Part shown: piece after piece, positions 8,895 to 18,168 of the stretch
Position numbering within the stretch: the first letter of the stretch is position 1
Layout: every line of letters begins with the position of its first letter
Origin: Chthonomonadia bacterium
GTDB lineage: Bacteria > Armatimonadota > HRBIN16
NCBI GenBank assembly: GCA_013314755.1
Contig: JABUFA010000007.1
Span: 55,554 to 119,553 of the forward strand
DNA: 64,000 nt
Direction: 5' to 3'
The notes under the pieces: model-generated
What the model was told of the DNA's origin: nothing
Database searches by the model: none
What the model saw: the letters and a program-made list of their open reading frames with translations, nothing else
Made by a program: the position numbers and the translations under genes

Positions 8895-10124
8895 CTACTC
8901 ATCCCCAATGGCGCCGAAGTTGCGTACCAGTATCCCGAAGTCAAACAGGGTTACCTCCAGGTCGCCATCCAGGTCGGCGTTAAAGTTCCAGTTCGGGTCA
9001 CCGGAAAGGCTCCCGAAAGCGGCGACCAGCTGCCCGAAGTCAAACAGCGTCACCTCGTTGTCGCCATCAATATCGGCATTGTCCAGCACGACATCTGCCG
9101 CTGCTACGCCGGTAATCGTCACGTTCGGCACCACCCGGCGGAGCCAGTGGTTCGCCCGGAAGGCGATATCGTAAGTGCCCTCCGGCACCACTGGCAGGAG
9201 GTAGCTGTAGGCGTGACTGCCGTCGGGTTGCTCGGTGGCGTAGGGGGTGGTGTAGAAGGTACGCACCACGTTCTGAGTGCCCGGCTGGCGCAGTTCCACC
9301 TCCAGCGTGGGCAGAAAGGCGTCGTTTTCATCCTCCGAAATATCCTTCGGCGGCTGAACCGCGAACTCGAAGTCGCTTAACCCGACGTCGCCCAGCAGAG
9401 TACCGTTGGCTACCGCAGGGATGCCTATCAGTCGCAGGGTAAAGTTAGCCACAGGGTGCCCGTAGAACTCTGTGAGCTGCCAGCTGTTGCCGCCATCTAC
9501 GGAAAGATAGGCGTCTCGCCGACCGATGGGCGCGTTGAAATCCCACGTAACGAGGTACAGCCCGTCGCCGCTCGGCTTGACCACGCTCCACCCGATGTCG
9601 CCGCTGACGTCGAAGTAAAGCGATCTGGGCAGGGTGACCGTGAAGGTGTAGTAGCCCGCATACTGAGCCGTCACATCGAACACCGCCGACCCCGTGCTAT
9701 TCTTCAGAGGTATCAGGTTGCTGGGGCTGGGTGGCTGGTTGGGGGTTACATTACGGAAGAAGTAGATACGAATCGGCGCGTTTTGCATCGTTACTTCGGC
9801 GGTGAACTCGAACTGTCGCACCTCGCCGCCCGCGCCGACGTTGTCATAGTCCACCCACCAGCTCATCCCGGGTTCCACGCCGTTTCCCGTTGGGTCATAA
9901 TAGAACAGGTGCGGCGCCGGTTCATCGTTGGGATAGTTGTCATAGAGAAACGTGGTTTGCTGAGGCGTCAGTCCCTGAACGCTCAGAGATGGCGGAGCAG
10001 CCATCTGCCCCGCAGGGCGAACGCGCACAAACTTCTGGGGAATGCGGATGGCTCTGGCACGCCACTGGGCATGGGCTGAGATTGCCACCGCCATCAGCAC
10101 AAGAATCAACAAAGCCTTTTTCAT
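8895..10124 (-). CDS. Exported protein with C-terminal type I dockerin-like repeats
   Basis: 409 residues from ATG 10124 (MKKALLILVLMAVAISAHAQ). That start gives a clean signal peptide and has GAGG upstream, which the in-frame ATG at 10166 does not. The central region is beta-rich with no recognised enzyme motif; it includes segments that read like pre-peptidase or Ig-like folds. The last 60 residues contain two calcium-loop repeats, ADIDGDNEVTLFDFGQLVAAFG and a second ending FGILVRNFG, spaced as in type I dockerins. In clostridia dockerins attach to cohesins; in Armatimonadota- and Planctomycetota-type genomes they are common on exported proteins of unknown assembly. No cohesin is in view. 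Possibly a surface or matrix protein. Confidence 0.7.
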   Translation of the reverse strand: MKKALLILVLMAVAISAHAQWRARAIRIPQKFVRVRPAGQMAAPPSLSVQGLTPQQTTFLYDNYPNDEPAPHLFYYDPTGNGVEPGMSWWVDYDNVGAGGEVRQFEFTAEVTMQNAPIRIYFFRNVTPNQPPSPSNLIPLKNSTGSAVFDVTAQYAGYYTFTVTLPRSLYFDVSGDIGWSVVKPSGDGLYLVTWDFNAPIGRRDAYLSVDGGNSWQLTEFYGHPVANFTLRLIGIPAVANGTLLGDVGLSDFEFAVQPPKDISEDENDAFLPTLEVELRQPGTQNVVRTFYTTPYATEQPDGSHAYSYLLPVVPEGTYDIAFRANHWLRRVVPNVTITGVAAADVVLDNADIDGDNEVTLFDFGQLVAAFGSLSGDPNWNFNADLDGDLEVTLFDFGILVRNFGAIGDE

Positions 10125-10218
10125 GCGAACCTCATCCTTTCCTGAAGTGATTGTGATTCCCAACACTGGAAGCAGGTTAGCATATTCTACGCTGTTGTGT
10201 CAAGTCAACTCTGGGATT

Positions 10219-10263
10219 GCTGAAGCAAGATTCAGCGGTCCAAACTAGCAATTTCCAGTTGCT
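10219..10263. repeat. Degenerate copy of the GCTGAAGC / TTCCAG palindromic repeats
   Basis: GCTGAA(gcaaga)TTCAGC at 10219-10236, followed by AGCAATTTCCAGTTGCT at 10247-10263. These are the same two units found at 23423-23827, 51210-51438 and 63874-63998, in degraded form. The copy lies upstream of the dockerin-protein gene. Confidence 0.6.
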
Positions 10264-10348
10264 GGATGCCTCTACCGAATGGTGAGAAGGAGCAACCATG
10301 CAACCCCTGTCGTTAGAAGAAGGAAAGAAGACATGGGTTCCGCTGGTA

Positions 10349-10373
10349 GCCCGGCGGCAACCAGCCGCCGGGC
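10349..10373. terminator. GC-rich hairpin downstream of the prepilin-like gene
   Basis: Perfect 10-bp stem GCCCGGCGGC / GCCGCCGGGC with loop AACCA, ten bases past the stop codon of the minus-strand gene. There is no T-run, so intrinsic termination is uncertain; it could be a 3'-end stabiliser. Confidence 0.55.
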
Positions 10374-10382
10374 ACAGGCACA

Positions 10383-11177
10383 TCAATCATTCAGCGGGTT
10401 GCAGATGAAGTTCACGAAACCGCCGATGTTAATCGGCTGAAACTTGGCGTGACCGTCCATGTACACCGTCGGCGTACCACCGATGGCTCTACCCGCCGAC
10501 ACGTCCTGGTTAGAGGAGCCATAGTGCGCCCCCCACGAGTAACATACAATCAGCCAGTCCTCTGCCGGTCTGGTGATGCTGGCTTGTGGGACGCCGCACG
10601 CCGTCCACCCAACCGAGGAGGTCTGTATTCCCTGCGGGCACACGAAGGTCGGCGCGTACAGCCCAAAGATAATCGCTGCGAAGACATCCCCGCCACGTAA
10701 AATGGGTGATACGTTGCCGGGCAGCCCGAAACCGTCGTAGCAGCGGTAGGCGTACGACCCGGTGTAGTCTTCGCAGGCATCACCCTGGGCGTTGCGCCTC
10801 ACCGGCACGCCAAGAGTCGGGCAGTGGAAAATTCCCTCGTTCTTGGTGTAGGGCGCCAGGAGGTCTGGTAGCACCGGATGCTGTCCAAGCCGCGTGTGGC
10901 ATCCTGTGGGTCCGCCCGGAACGCTAACCCAGTTGCCTCCGACATGGTTCACCTGTGATGGCGAGGTGAAGATGGGCATCGCGACCGGGTACACTTCGTC
11001 GTAGTCCTGCACGTACATCATCGCCCCCAGTCCAATCTGCTTGCAGTTTGAGATACAGGTGGCAAGGCGGGCACGTTCGCGAGCTCGCGCGAACACCGGG
11101 AACAGAATCGCTGCCAGTATCGCGATTATCGCGATAACTACCAGCAACTCGATGAGGGTAAACGCTGTGCGCTTCAC
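10383..11177 (-). CDS. Prepilin-like DUF1559 protein
   Basis: 264 residues, starting at GTG 11177 with GGGAGG upstream. The type IV prepilin leader is at the N-terminus ([20 protein letters not shown]), so prepilin peptidase should cut before Phe and leave a methylated N-terminal residue. [20 protein letters not shown] and [12 protein letters not shown] follow, as in DUF1559 proteins. The DGH motif near the C-terminus (VYMDGHAKF) is the H-X9-DG signature. Such proteins are exported pseudopilins, abundant in Planctomycetota and Armatimonadota, of unknown role. They probably use the type II secretion/type IV pilus route to which the secretins at 1-4408 could belong. Unlike the two other copies in this window, no small membrane-protein gene follows. 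Confidence 0.9.
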   Translation of the reverse strand: MKRTAFTLIELLVVIAIIAILAAILFPVFARARERARLATCISNCKQIGLGAMMYVQDYDEVYPVAMPIFTSPSQVNHVGGNWVSVPGGPTGCHTRLGQHPVLPDLLAPYTKNEGIFHCPTLGVPVRRNAQGDACEDYTGSYAYRCYDGFGLPGNVSPILRGGDVFAAIIFGLYAPTFVCPQGIQTSSVGWTACGVPQASITRPAEDWLIVCYSWGAHYGSSNQDVSAGRAIGGTPTVYMDGHAKFQPINIGGFVNFICNPLND

Positions 11178-11219
11178 GAGAGTTTGCCTCCCTTCATGTT
11201 GATTATTCGCTTAATTACA

Positions 11220-11247
11220 ATTATAAGAAGTATGCCAGGGTTGTCAA
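11220..11247 (-). promoter_or_regulatory. Sigma-70 promoter for the prepilin-like gene
   Basis: Minus-strand TTGACA (11242-11247) and TATAAT (11220-11225), both perfect, spacer 16 bp. The -35 lies in TTGTCAA, which can also serve as a plus-strand -35 for the divergent gene at 11295. Confidence 0.75.
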
Positions 11248-11294
11248 CATGGGGGAAGTGGTAGAATATGTACAGACCGTCTGGAGGTGAACGG

Positions 11295-11816
11295 ATGAAC
11301 AGACGTTGGTTCGCGGTTTTGCTGGGTGTGTTGATGGCAGTGGCGGCGTGGGGAGACGGGGAAAACAGTCCGTGTGCCAAGTTACTGCCGTCGGCTGAGT
11401 TGAAAGGCTGGAAGGAGGTTCAGGGGTCCTTCCTCTATGGCAAGGGCGAGGGCTTGACCAGCATCTACAACGGTGGATACCAGTTTTACCTTAAAAACGG
11501 TGTTCAGGAGGCAGCGCAGAGGCTGTATCAGCGTAACGACCTGTATGCCACCATCACCACGCATACCATGAAGGATACGGCATCCGCACGCAGGTTCGTG
11601 GAGCACTGGCGAAGTACCCTGCGCAAGCAGAAACCGCAGGCGATCAAAATGACCGGCACCGGCTTCTGGGTGCAAGCAGATGGCGCCACCACCTTCTACT
11701 GGGCGAGCGGGCGATTTTTTGTGACGGTGATGGTGACGCGCGATGACCGCTCTGCAGTGGACGAGGGGCTGGCGGTTCTGCGTGCGGTGGTGCAGCGTGC
11801 GAGCAGGGTGAAATAG
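11295..11816 (+). CDS. Small exported protein, DUF6599-like, function unknown
   Basis: 173 residues from ATG 11295, which has GGAGGTGA at good spacing; an upstream in-frame start at 11268 has none. The signal peptide is MNRRWFAVLLGVLMAVAAWG. The mature part begins CAKLLPSAELKGWKEVQGS and continues with an alternating alpha-beta pattern that includes GTGFWVQADGATTFYWASGRFFVTV. This resembles DUF6599-type proteins, which start with an LP-x-GW motif and have a long beta hairpin; I am not certain of the match. There are no catalytic motifs. It lies between divergent prepilin and ribosomal genes with its own likely promoter. Probably periplasmic. Confidence 0.65.
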   Translation: MNRRWFAVLLGVLMAVAAWGDGENSPCAKLLPSAELKGWKEVQGSFLYGKGEGLTSIYNGGYQFYLKNGVQEAAQRLYQRNDLYATITTHTMKDTASARRFVEHWRSTLRKQKPQAIKMTGTGFWVQADGATTFYWASGRFFVTVMVTRDDRSAVDEGLAVLRAVVQRASRVK

Positions 11817-11894
11817 GTCATTGGGTCAGGCATAAGGCACTTCCCTGTGGGGATGCTGGCGATGACAGACGCACCGCGTGTAACGTGTCTGCCC

Positions 11895-11923
11895 TTGACA
11901 AAGGGCATTTTGTTCGGTAAAAT
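11895..11923 (+). promoter_or_regulatory. Sigma-70 promoter of the rplU-rpmA-obgE-proB cluster
   Basis: TTGACA (11895-11900), 17-bp spacer, TAAAAT (11918-11923). An inverted repeat (GCCCTT / AAGGGC) straddles the -35. The ATG of rplU lies about 45 bp downstream. Confidence 0.8.
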
Positions 11924-11968
11924 CCTACAGGTGTTTGAAGGTAAATCGCTGGAGAGGCAAGATTAACG

Positions 11969-12280
11969 ATGGTGGCGGTCATCCGAACAGGTGGAAAACA
12001 ATATAAGGTAGAGCCGAACACGATACTGCGCGTGGAGAAGCTGCCCGTCGAGGAAGGGCAGACGGTGGAGCTGACCGAGGTGCTGATGGTGCAGGACGAG
12101 AACGGTCTGCGCATTGGCACGCCGACGGTGGCGAACGCGAAGGTGATTGCCGAGGTGGTGCGCCACGTCAAAGGCAAAAAGATTATCGGCTTTACGTACA
12201 AGCCGAAGAAGAACCAGAGGCGTCGCTACGGTCACCGACAGTGGCAGACCATTCTTCGCGTGCAGGGCATCGAAGCGTAG
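11969..12280 (+). CDS. rplU: 50S ribosomal protein L21
   Basis: 103 residues, the normal L21 length. It opens [17 protein letters not shown], the family signature, and ends with the basic [15 protein letters not shown] segment and the ILRVQGIEA tail. L21 binds 23S rRNA in the large subunit, mainly domain I, near L20. It is the first gene of the conserved rplU-rpmA-obgE order and has a strong promoter upstream. Shine-Dalgarno GGAGAGG is rather far from the ATG. No L21 leader structure was found in the short untranslated region. Confidence 0.97.
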   Translation: MVAVIRTGGKQYKVEPNTILRVEKLPVEEGQTVELTEVLMVQDENGLRIGTPTVANAKVIAEVVRHVKGKKIIGFTYKPKKNQRRRYGHRQWQTILRVQGIEA

Positions 12281-12296
12281 AAAGAGGTGAGAACAG

Positions 12297-12569
12297 ATGG
12301 CACATAAGAAGGGTGTTGGCAGTTCCCGCAACGGGCGAGATAGCAAGTCCAAGCGGCTCGGCGTCAAGGAATACGCCGGCGAGGTGGTGAAGGCGGGCAG
12401 TATCATCATCCGTCAGCGAGGCACCAAGTTCAAGCCGGGCAAGAATGTGGGCATGGGCGGCGACTACACGCTGTTCGCCCTGGTGGACGGCGTGGTGAAG
12501 TACGAGAGCAGTGACAAGAAGAACCGCCGTGTCAGCGTGGTGCCTCTGGCAGAAACAGTGGGTGCGTAG
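12297..12569 (+). CDS. rpmA: 50S ribosomal protein L27
   Basis: 90 residues. It begins [20 protein letters not shown] and contains the conserved [21 protein letters not shown]. The N-terminal tail of L27 reaches the peptidyl transferase centre. Position 2 onward is AHKKG as in Gram-negative L27; there is no Firmicutes-type cleavable extension. It lies 16 bp after rplU with AGAGGTGAG upstream. A hairpin terminator follows before obgE. Confidence 0.97.
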   Translation: MAHKKGVGSSRNGRDSKSKRLGVKEYAGEVVKAGSIIIRQRGTKFKPGKNVGMGGDYTLFALVDGVVKYESSDKKNRRVSVVPLAETVGA

Positions 12570-12593
12570 TCTCGCTACCGAACAGATGGCTGA

Positions 12594-13933
<1,340 letters not shown>

Positions 13934-13934
<1 letters not shown>

Positions 13935-15073
13935 TGGCTTACCGAAGAGTTGTGATTAAAGTGGGCACAAGCACCCTGACAGACGAGAACGGTGCGCTGG
14001 ACAGGGTGTATATCGCTTCACTGGCGATGCAGTGTGCTGCCGAGTATCGCGCCGGCACTCAGGTAGTGCTTGTCAGCTCGGGAGCTATCCGGGCGGGAAT
14101 CGACCAGTGGGAAAACTATGCCGGGCAATCGCTCCAATCGCTCGCACGAGTGACCATGCCCTTCAAGCAGGCGATGGCTGCTATCGGTCAGCCCCTGTTG
14201 ATGCAGGCGTATCTGGCGGCGTTTGTGGCTTATGACCTGCCGGTGGCGCAGGTGCTGTTGACCCGCGAAGATTTCGGCGAGCGTCATCGCTTCCTGCACG
14301 CCCGCAATACCCTCCAGCAGCTGCTGAAAATGGGAGTAGTTCCCATCATCAATGAGAACGACACCGTTGCCACCGAGGAGATTCGCTTTGGTGATAACGA
14401 TACCTTAGCGGCGATGGTGGCTTCGATGCTGGATGCAGACCTGTTGATCCTGCTCTCGGATGTGGAGGGGTTGTACGAGCGGGATGAGAGCGGCAGGTAC
14501 ACCCGGCTGGTTCGGGAGGTGACGCAGCTGGACGAGCGTATTTGGCGCATGGCAGGCGAAAGCGGCTCGCGGGTGGGTACCGGCGGAATGATTACCAAGC
14601 TGCAGGCGGCACAGATTGCCACCACGTCGGGGCTGACGATGGTCATCGCGCACGGCAGGCACGAGGGGATTGTGCATCAGATTTGCCGTGGGCATGAGTT
14701 CACAGGCACGATATTCCGCCCGCTGCCACGCAAGCTGTGCCATCGCAAGCGATGGCTGGCATACGGCTTGCCTGCAAGCGGTGCAATTGTCGTCAACGAA
14801 GGGGCGAAAGAGCGCATCCTCGCCGACGGCAAAAGCCTTCTGCCTGCCGGGGTGGTCGCCTGTGAGGGACATTTCCAGCCCCAGCAGGTGGTGGAGGTGC
14901 GCGACGAACAGGGCAATGTGTTTGCACGCGGCTTTACAAACTACAGCAGTGAAGAGATTGTTCGCATTGCTGGATGCCAGAGCTCGCAGATTGAGGAGAG
15001 GCTCGGTTTCAAGCGTGCCGATGAAGTCATCCACCGGGATAACCTGGTGCTTGTATACGGAACATTAAAGTAG
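13934..15073 (+). CDS. proB: Glutamate 5-kinase with C-terminal PUA domain
   Basis: 379 residues, the length of the PUA-containing form. The amino-acid kinase domain begins RRVVIKVGTSTLTDENG, with VLVSSGAIRAG, INENDTVAT and GTGGMITKLQAA. The PUA domain starts near residue 280. The enzyme phosphorylates glutamate to gamma-glutamyl phosphate, the first step of proline synthesis, and is usually inhibited by proline. proA is not beside it. It overlaps obgE by one base, so expression depends on the upstream cluster. There is no terminator directly after it; the next gene has its own promoter. Confidence 0.96.
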
Positions 15074-15084
15074 ATGTTTGTCTG

Positions 15085-15113
15085 CTTGTATTTTTCTGTA
15101 AAGAAAGTATAAT
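15085..15113 (+). promoter_or_regulatory. Promoter of the first PEP-CTERM gene
   Basis: CTTGTA and a perfect TATAAT (15108-15113), 17-bp spacer, about 40 bp before the GTG start. No sigma-54 motif is present here, unlike the second PEP-CTERM gene. Confidence 0.6.
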
Positions 15114-15153
15114 GCAGTAGTTCGGCTCCCAACTCAAGAAAGGAGAAAGAATC

Positions 15154-15990
15154 GTGAAGCGACTGATGGCGGTTGTGTTGCTCGCGTGGGCAACAAGCCT
15201 GTCGGTGCTGGCAGGCGATCTTGAAATCGGGTTTTATTATGGGGACATCCGCAGTGGCACTCCGGGGCATATTGCGCCCTACCAAGGCTACCTTCGCAAC
15301 GTCGGCACCAGCGACCTTTACCTCAACGACTGGCGATACAGCACCAATCCTGGCGAAGACTGGAGCCAGCTGGGGGTGTATGGCTACGTGGCACCTATTC
15401 GTCTGGCTCCCGGTGAGGAGCGTCAGTGGCAAACCATCCTGGAGGTCAGCATTAACACAAACGCTGTCGGAATATACAGCGCGGAGCTTGGAGTGCTCGG
15501 TGGAGCAGACGAGAATGCACGCGATGAACTTGCGACGCTGCCTTTCCAGGTGGAAGTGGTGGATGATTACCAATTCATCGTGTGGATACCGAACCCTGAC
15601 CGGGTGGCGGGGATTGGGGAAACGGTCGTGTACTCCCATCAGTACACCAATGAGAGCACAAGGGATTTTCGGTTCACCTGGCTCTGGACTTCCGTTGACG
15701 GATGGCCTCTCGAGCTCGAACACGAGTTCCAGCAAGGCAGTCTCATCTGGGAGGTGCCGGCCGGGCAAACCGCGGAGACAGAGGTGTTCTCCCTCAAACC
15801 GTTACCAGGGTTGCCTCTGGGATTGTATCGCGGTCAAAGTGGTGTTGCCGGAGGATACTATTGGGGCGACACGCAAGAGATTGGCGCCAACTGGACACTC
15901 ACCGTCGTTCCTGAACCTTCGGGGCTGGTTGCCCTGTTCGGCGGGATAACCTCGCTGGGTGTACTGATGCGGTTCCGACGAAAGCGATAG
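15154..15990 (+). CDS. PEP-CTERM exported protein
   Basis: 278 residues, GTG start with AAGGAGA upstream. The signal peptide is MKRLMAVVLLAWATSLSVLAG. The mature part is beta-rich without enzyme motifs. The C-terminus has a full PEP-CTERM sorting signal: VPEPSG, a hydrophobic stretch (LVALFGGITSLGVLM) and a basic tail RFRRKR. In this system an exosortase recognises the motif in the inner membrane and transfers the protein to the surface or an extracellular matrix. No exosortase is in this window. A terminator follows the stop, so it is a single-gene unit. Confidence 0.88.
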   Translation: MKRLMAVVLLAWATSLSVLAGDLEIGFYYGDIRSGTPGHIAPYQGYLRNVGTSDLYLNDWRYSTNPGEDWSQLGVYGYVAPIRLAPGEERQWQTILEVSINTNAVGIYSAELGVLGGADENARDELATLPFQVEVVDDYQFIVWIPNPDRVAGIGETVVYSHQYTNESTRDFRFTWLWTSVDGWPLELEHEFQQGSLIWEVPAGQTAETEVFSLKPLPGLPLGLYRGQSGVAGGYYWGDTQEIGANWTLTVVPEPSGLVALFGGITSLGVLMRFRRKR

Positions 15991-16016
15991 TTAACCCGCT
16001 GTTCGTCGCCGTGTAA

Positions 16017-16045
16017 GGGCAGTGGTTATGCCGCTGCCCGTTTTT
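16017..16045 (+). terminator. Rho-independent terminator after the PEP-CTERM gene
   Basis: Stem GGGCAGTGG / CCGCTGCCC (one G-T wobble), loop TTATG, then GTTTTT. Confidence 0.85.
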
Positions 16046-16128
16046 GTGCTCCCGTGCAGGCAGGATGTTTCTCCACCTCCAGCGAAACCCTTCCCGAAAG
16101 CCCAAAACGGTTGCATGGAGGCTGCGTG

Positions 16129-18138
16129 ATGAGAGCGTTACGTTTCGCGGTGCTGTGTGTAGTCGTGGCGACGGCGCAGGCGCTATCTGCCCCGTCCATT
16201 ACCCTTTCCGACCTGCTTCGCCAGATGGTGGACCTTGAAGCCCTGAGCATCAAAGCACCTTCCGGCGAGCGATGCCTGCAGGCGTCCAGCTATGACCGTG
16301 CCAGCCGTATCGTGGACGGCAGGAAGGTGGACTGGTTCGCCAATGGGGATGCAGGTCAGTACATTCGTGTGGATGAGCGTAACGGGCGCAGGGAAATGGT
16401 GATGGCAGACATCCAGGGACCAGGCGCGATTGTGCGCATCTGGTCAGCCAACCCCAAGGGCATCCTGCGTATCTATATTGACGGCGCGGAAAAGCCGGTG
16501 ATTGAAAGAGAGTTTGCGAAGCTGTTCGACGGTTCGCAGGGGTATCCCTTTGTGCCTCCACTGGCGGGGATACGTTCCAGCGGCGCCAATATCTACTTCC
16601 CCATACCCTTTGCGAGGCGTGCACTGGTCACTGTAGAGGGCGGCGAGGGGATGTACTATCACGTCACCTATCGTCTCTATCCGCCAGGCACACAGGTGGA
16701 AAGCTTCTCTTGGGAAGCGGTGGAGCGCACGCGCGCTCTAGGCGAACAGGTGGCACGTCGGTTGTCGAAGCCTTACGAGACGTGGCGTGTGCCAGCAGGA
16801 GCGCGAACCCAAAACATACGCTGGAGCATTCCACCCGGCGGCTCGCAGGTGCTAACTCTGCAGGGACCGGCTCGCATCGTGGCGATAGAGATGAAGCCAG
16901 AAGCAAAGGACCTGCAGAAGATGTTGAGAGCGGCTGTACTTGAAATCACCTGGGACGATTCCATGCTGCCCTCGGTATGGTCGCCCCTGGGAGACTTCTT
17001 CGGTACGGGTCCTGGTTTCAACGCCTATCAGGCGCTCCCTTGTGGAATGCTGGCAAACGGCACGATGTACAGCCACTGGGTGATGCCTTTCGCCCGACGT
17101 GCGGTGCTTCGGGTGCGCAATGAGGGCGATGAACCGCTGGTGCTGACTGGCAGGGTGGTGGTTCAGCCGATACGGTGGAGCGACCGCTGGCTGTACTTCC
17201 ATGCGCAATGGCATGGCAAGTATCCCATCAGCACCCGCCCGATGCGGGACTGGACGATGGCAGAGGCAGAGGGACGTGGACGATTCGTAGGCGTGGCACT
17301 GAGCGTGGCCAATCCAGTACGAGTGTGGTGGGGCGAAGGTGACGAGAAGTTCTACGTGGACGGCGAAGAGTTCCCCAGCACCTTTGGCACGGGCACGGAG
17401 GATTTCTTTGGTTACGCCTGGGGCAACCCGACCCCCTTCACGCACGCCTACCACAACCAGCCCCGCGCCGACGGACCCGGCAGCTTCGGGCATGTGTCCA
17501 ACAACCGCTTCTTTATCATTGACAACGTGCCGTTTGAGCGAAGTTTCCGGGCGGACATCGAGGTGTGGCACTGGGCGGAGACGGAGGTCGGATATGGCGC
17601 CACAGGCTACTGGTACACTACTCCTCAGCAGGCGCCGGGAGCCTTCCCATCGCTTCGGGAGCGTCAACCGATGCAGTTGCCTGAGCTGAGAATATATCGC
17701 GAGCCCGATGCTATCGAGGGCGAAGAGATGACCGTGCTCCGCCACGCGGGCGGCAACGTCACGATACAGGACATGCTGGGCTTTGGCGATGCGTGGAGCG
17801 CAGCCAAACACCTCTGGTGGACGGGTGCCAAACCCGGCGATGTGCTGGAGCTGGGATTCAATGTGCCGAAGGCGGGTACTTACGAACTGATTCTCGCAAT
17901 GACCAAGGCGGTGGACTACGGGCAGTTCCGCCTGTCGGTGAACGGCACGCCCGTTGGTGACGTGATAGACCTGTTCAACAACGGCGTTGTCCACACGGGT
18001 AAAATCAGCTTCGGAAAGGTTAACCTGAAGCAGGGACAAAACGTCCTGCGTGTGGAGGTCGTGGGCACGAACCCTGCCAGCACTGGCGACCGCTATATGT
18101 TCGGGCTGGACTTCATCAAGATCGTGCCCGCGCAGTAA
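16129..18138 (+). CDS. DUF2961 / GH172-like exported protein
   Basis: 669 residues from ATG 16129, which has ATGGAGG upstream and gives a signal peptide (RALRFAVLCVVVATAQALSA). An in-frame ATG at 16054 lacks both. Two DUF2961 hallmarks are present: CLQASSYDR near residue 48 and FGTGTEDFFGYAWG near residue 420, with the HNQPRADGPGSF stretch after it. DUF2961 founded GH172, whose characterised members act on fructofuranosides and D-arabinan-type linkages, so an extracellular glycosidase is plausible here. The last 140 residues form a beta-sandwich likely to bind carbohydrate (ELGFNVPKAGTYELILAMT). A GH50-like gene follows 30 bp downstream. Substrate is not determined. Confidence 0.82.
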   Translation: MRALRFAVLCVVVATAQALSAPSITLSDLLRQMVDLEALSIKAPSGERCLQASSYDRASRIVDGRKVDWFANGDAGQYIRVDERNGRREMVMADIQGPGAIVRIWSANPKGILRIYIDGAEKPVIEREFAKLFDGSQGYPFVPPLAGIRSSGANIYFPIPFARRALVTVEGGEGMYYHVTYRLYPPGTQVESFSWEAVERTRALGEQVARRLSKPYETWRVPAGARTQNIRWSIPPGGSQVLTLQGPARIVAIEMKPEAKDLQKMLRAAVLEITWDDSMLPSVWSPLGDFFGTGPGFNAYQALPCGMLANGTMYSHWVMPFARRAVLRVRNEGDEPLVLTGRVVVQPIRWSDRWLYFHAQWHGKYPISTRPMRDWTMAEAEGRGRFVGVALSVANPVRVWWGEGDEKFYVDGEEFPSTFGTGTEDFFGYAWGNPTPFTHAYHNQPRADGPGSFGHVSNNRFFIIDNVPFERSFRADIEVWHWAETEVGYGATGYWYTTPQQAPGAFPSLRERQPMQLPELRIYREPDAIEGEEMTVLRHAGGNVTIQDMLGFGDAWSAAKHLWWTGAKPGDVLELGFNVPKAGTYELILAMTKAVDYGQFRLSVNGTPVGDVIDLFNNGVVHTGKISFGKVNLKQGQNVLRVEVVGTNPASTGDRYMFGLDFIKIVPAQ

Positions 18139-18168
18139 CGTTATCCTGGGTACGGAGGAAGGGCGCGA

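Noticed and set aside
15085..15153. Sigma-54 promoter for the first PEP-CTERM gene
   Set aside because: No GG-N10-GC pair with flanking consensus is present; a TATAAT fits instead.
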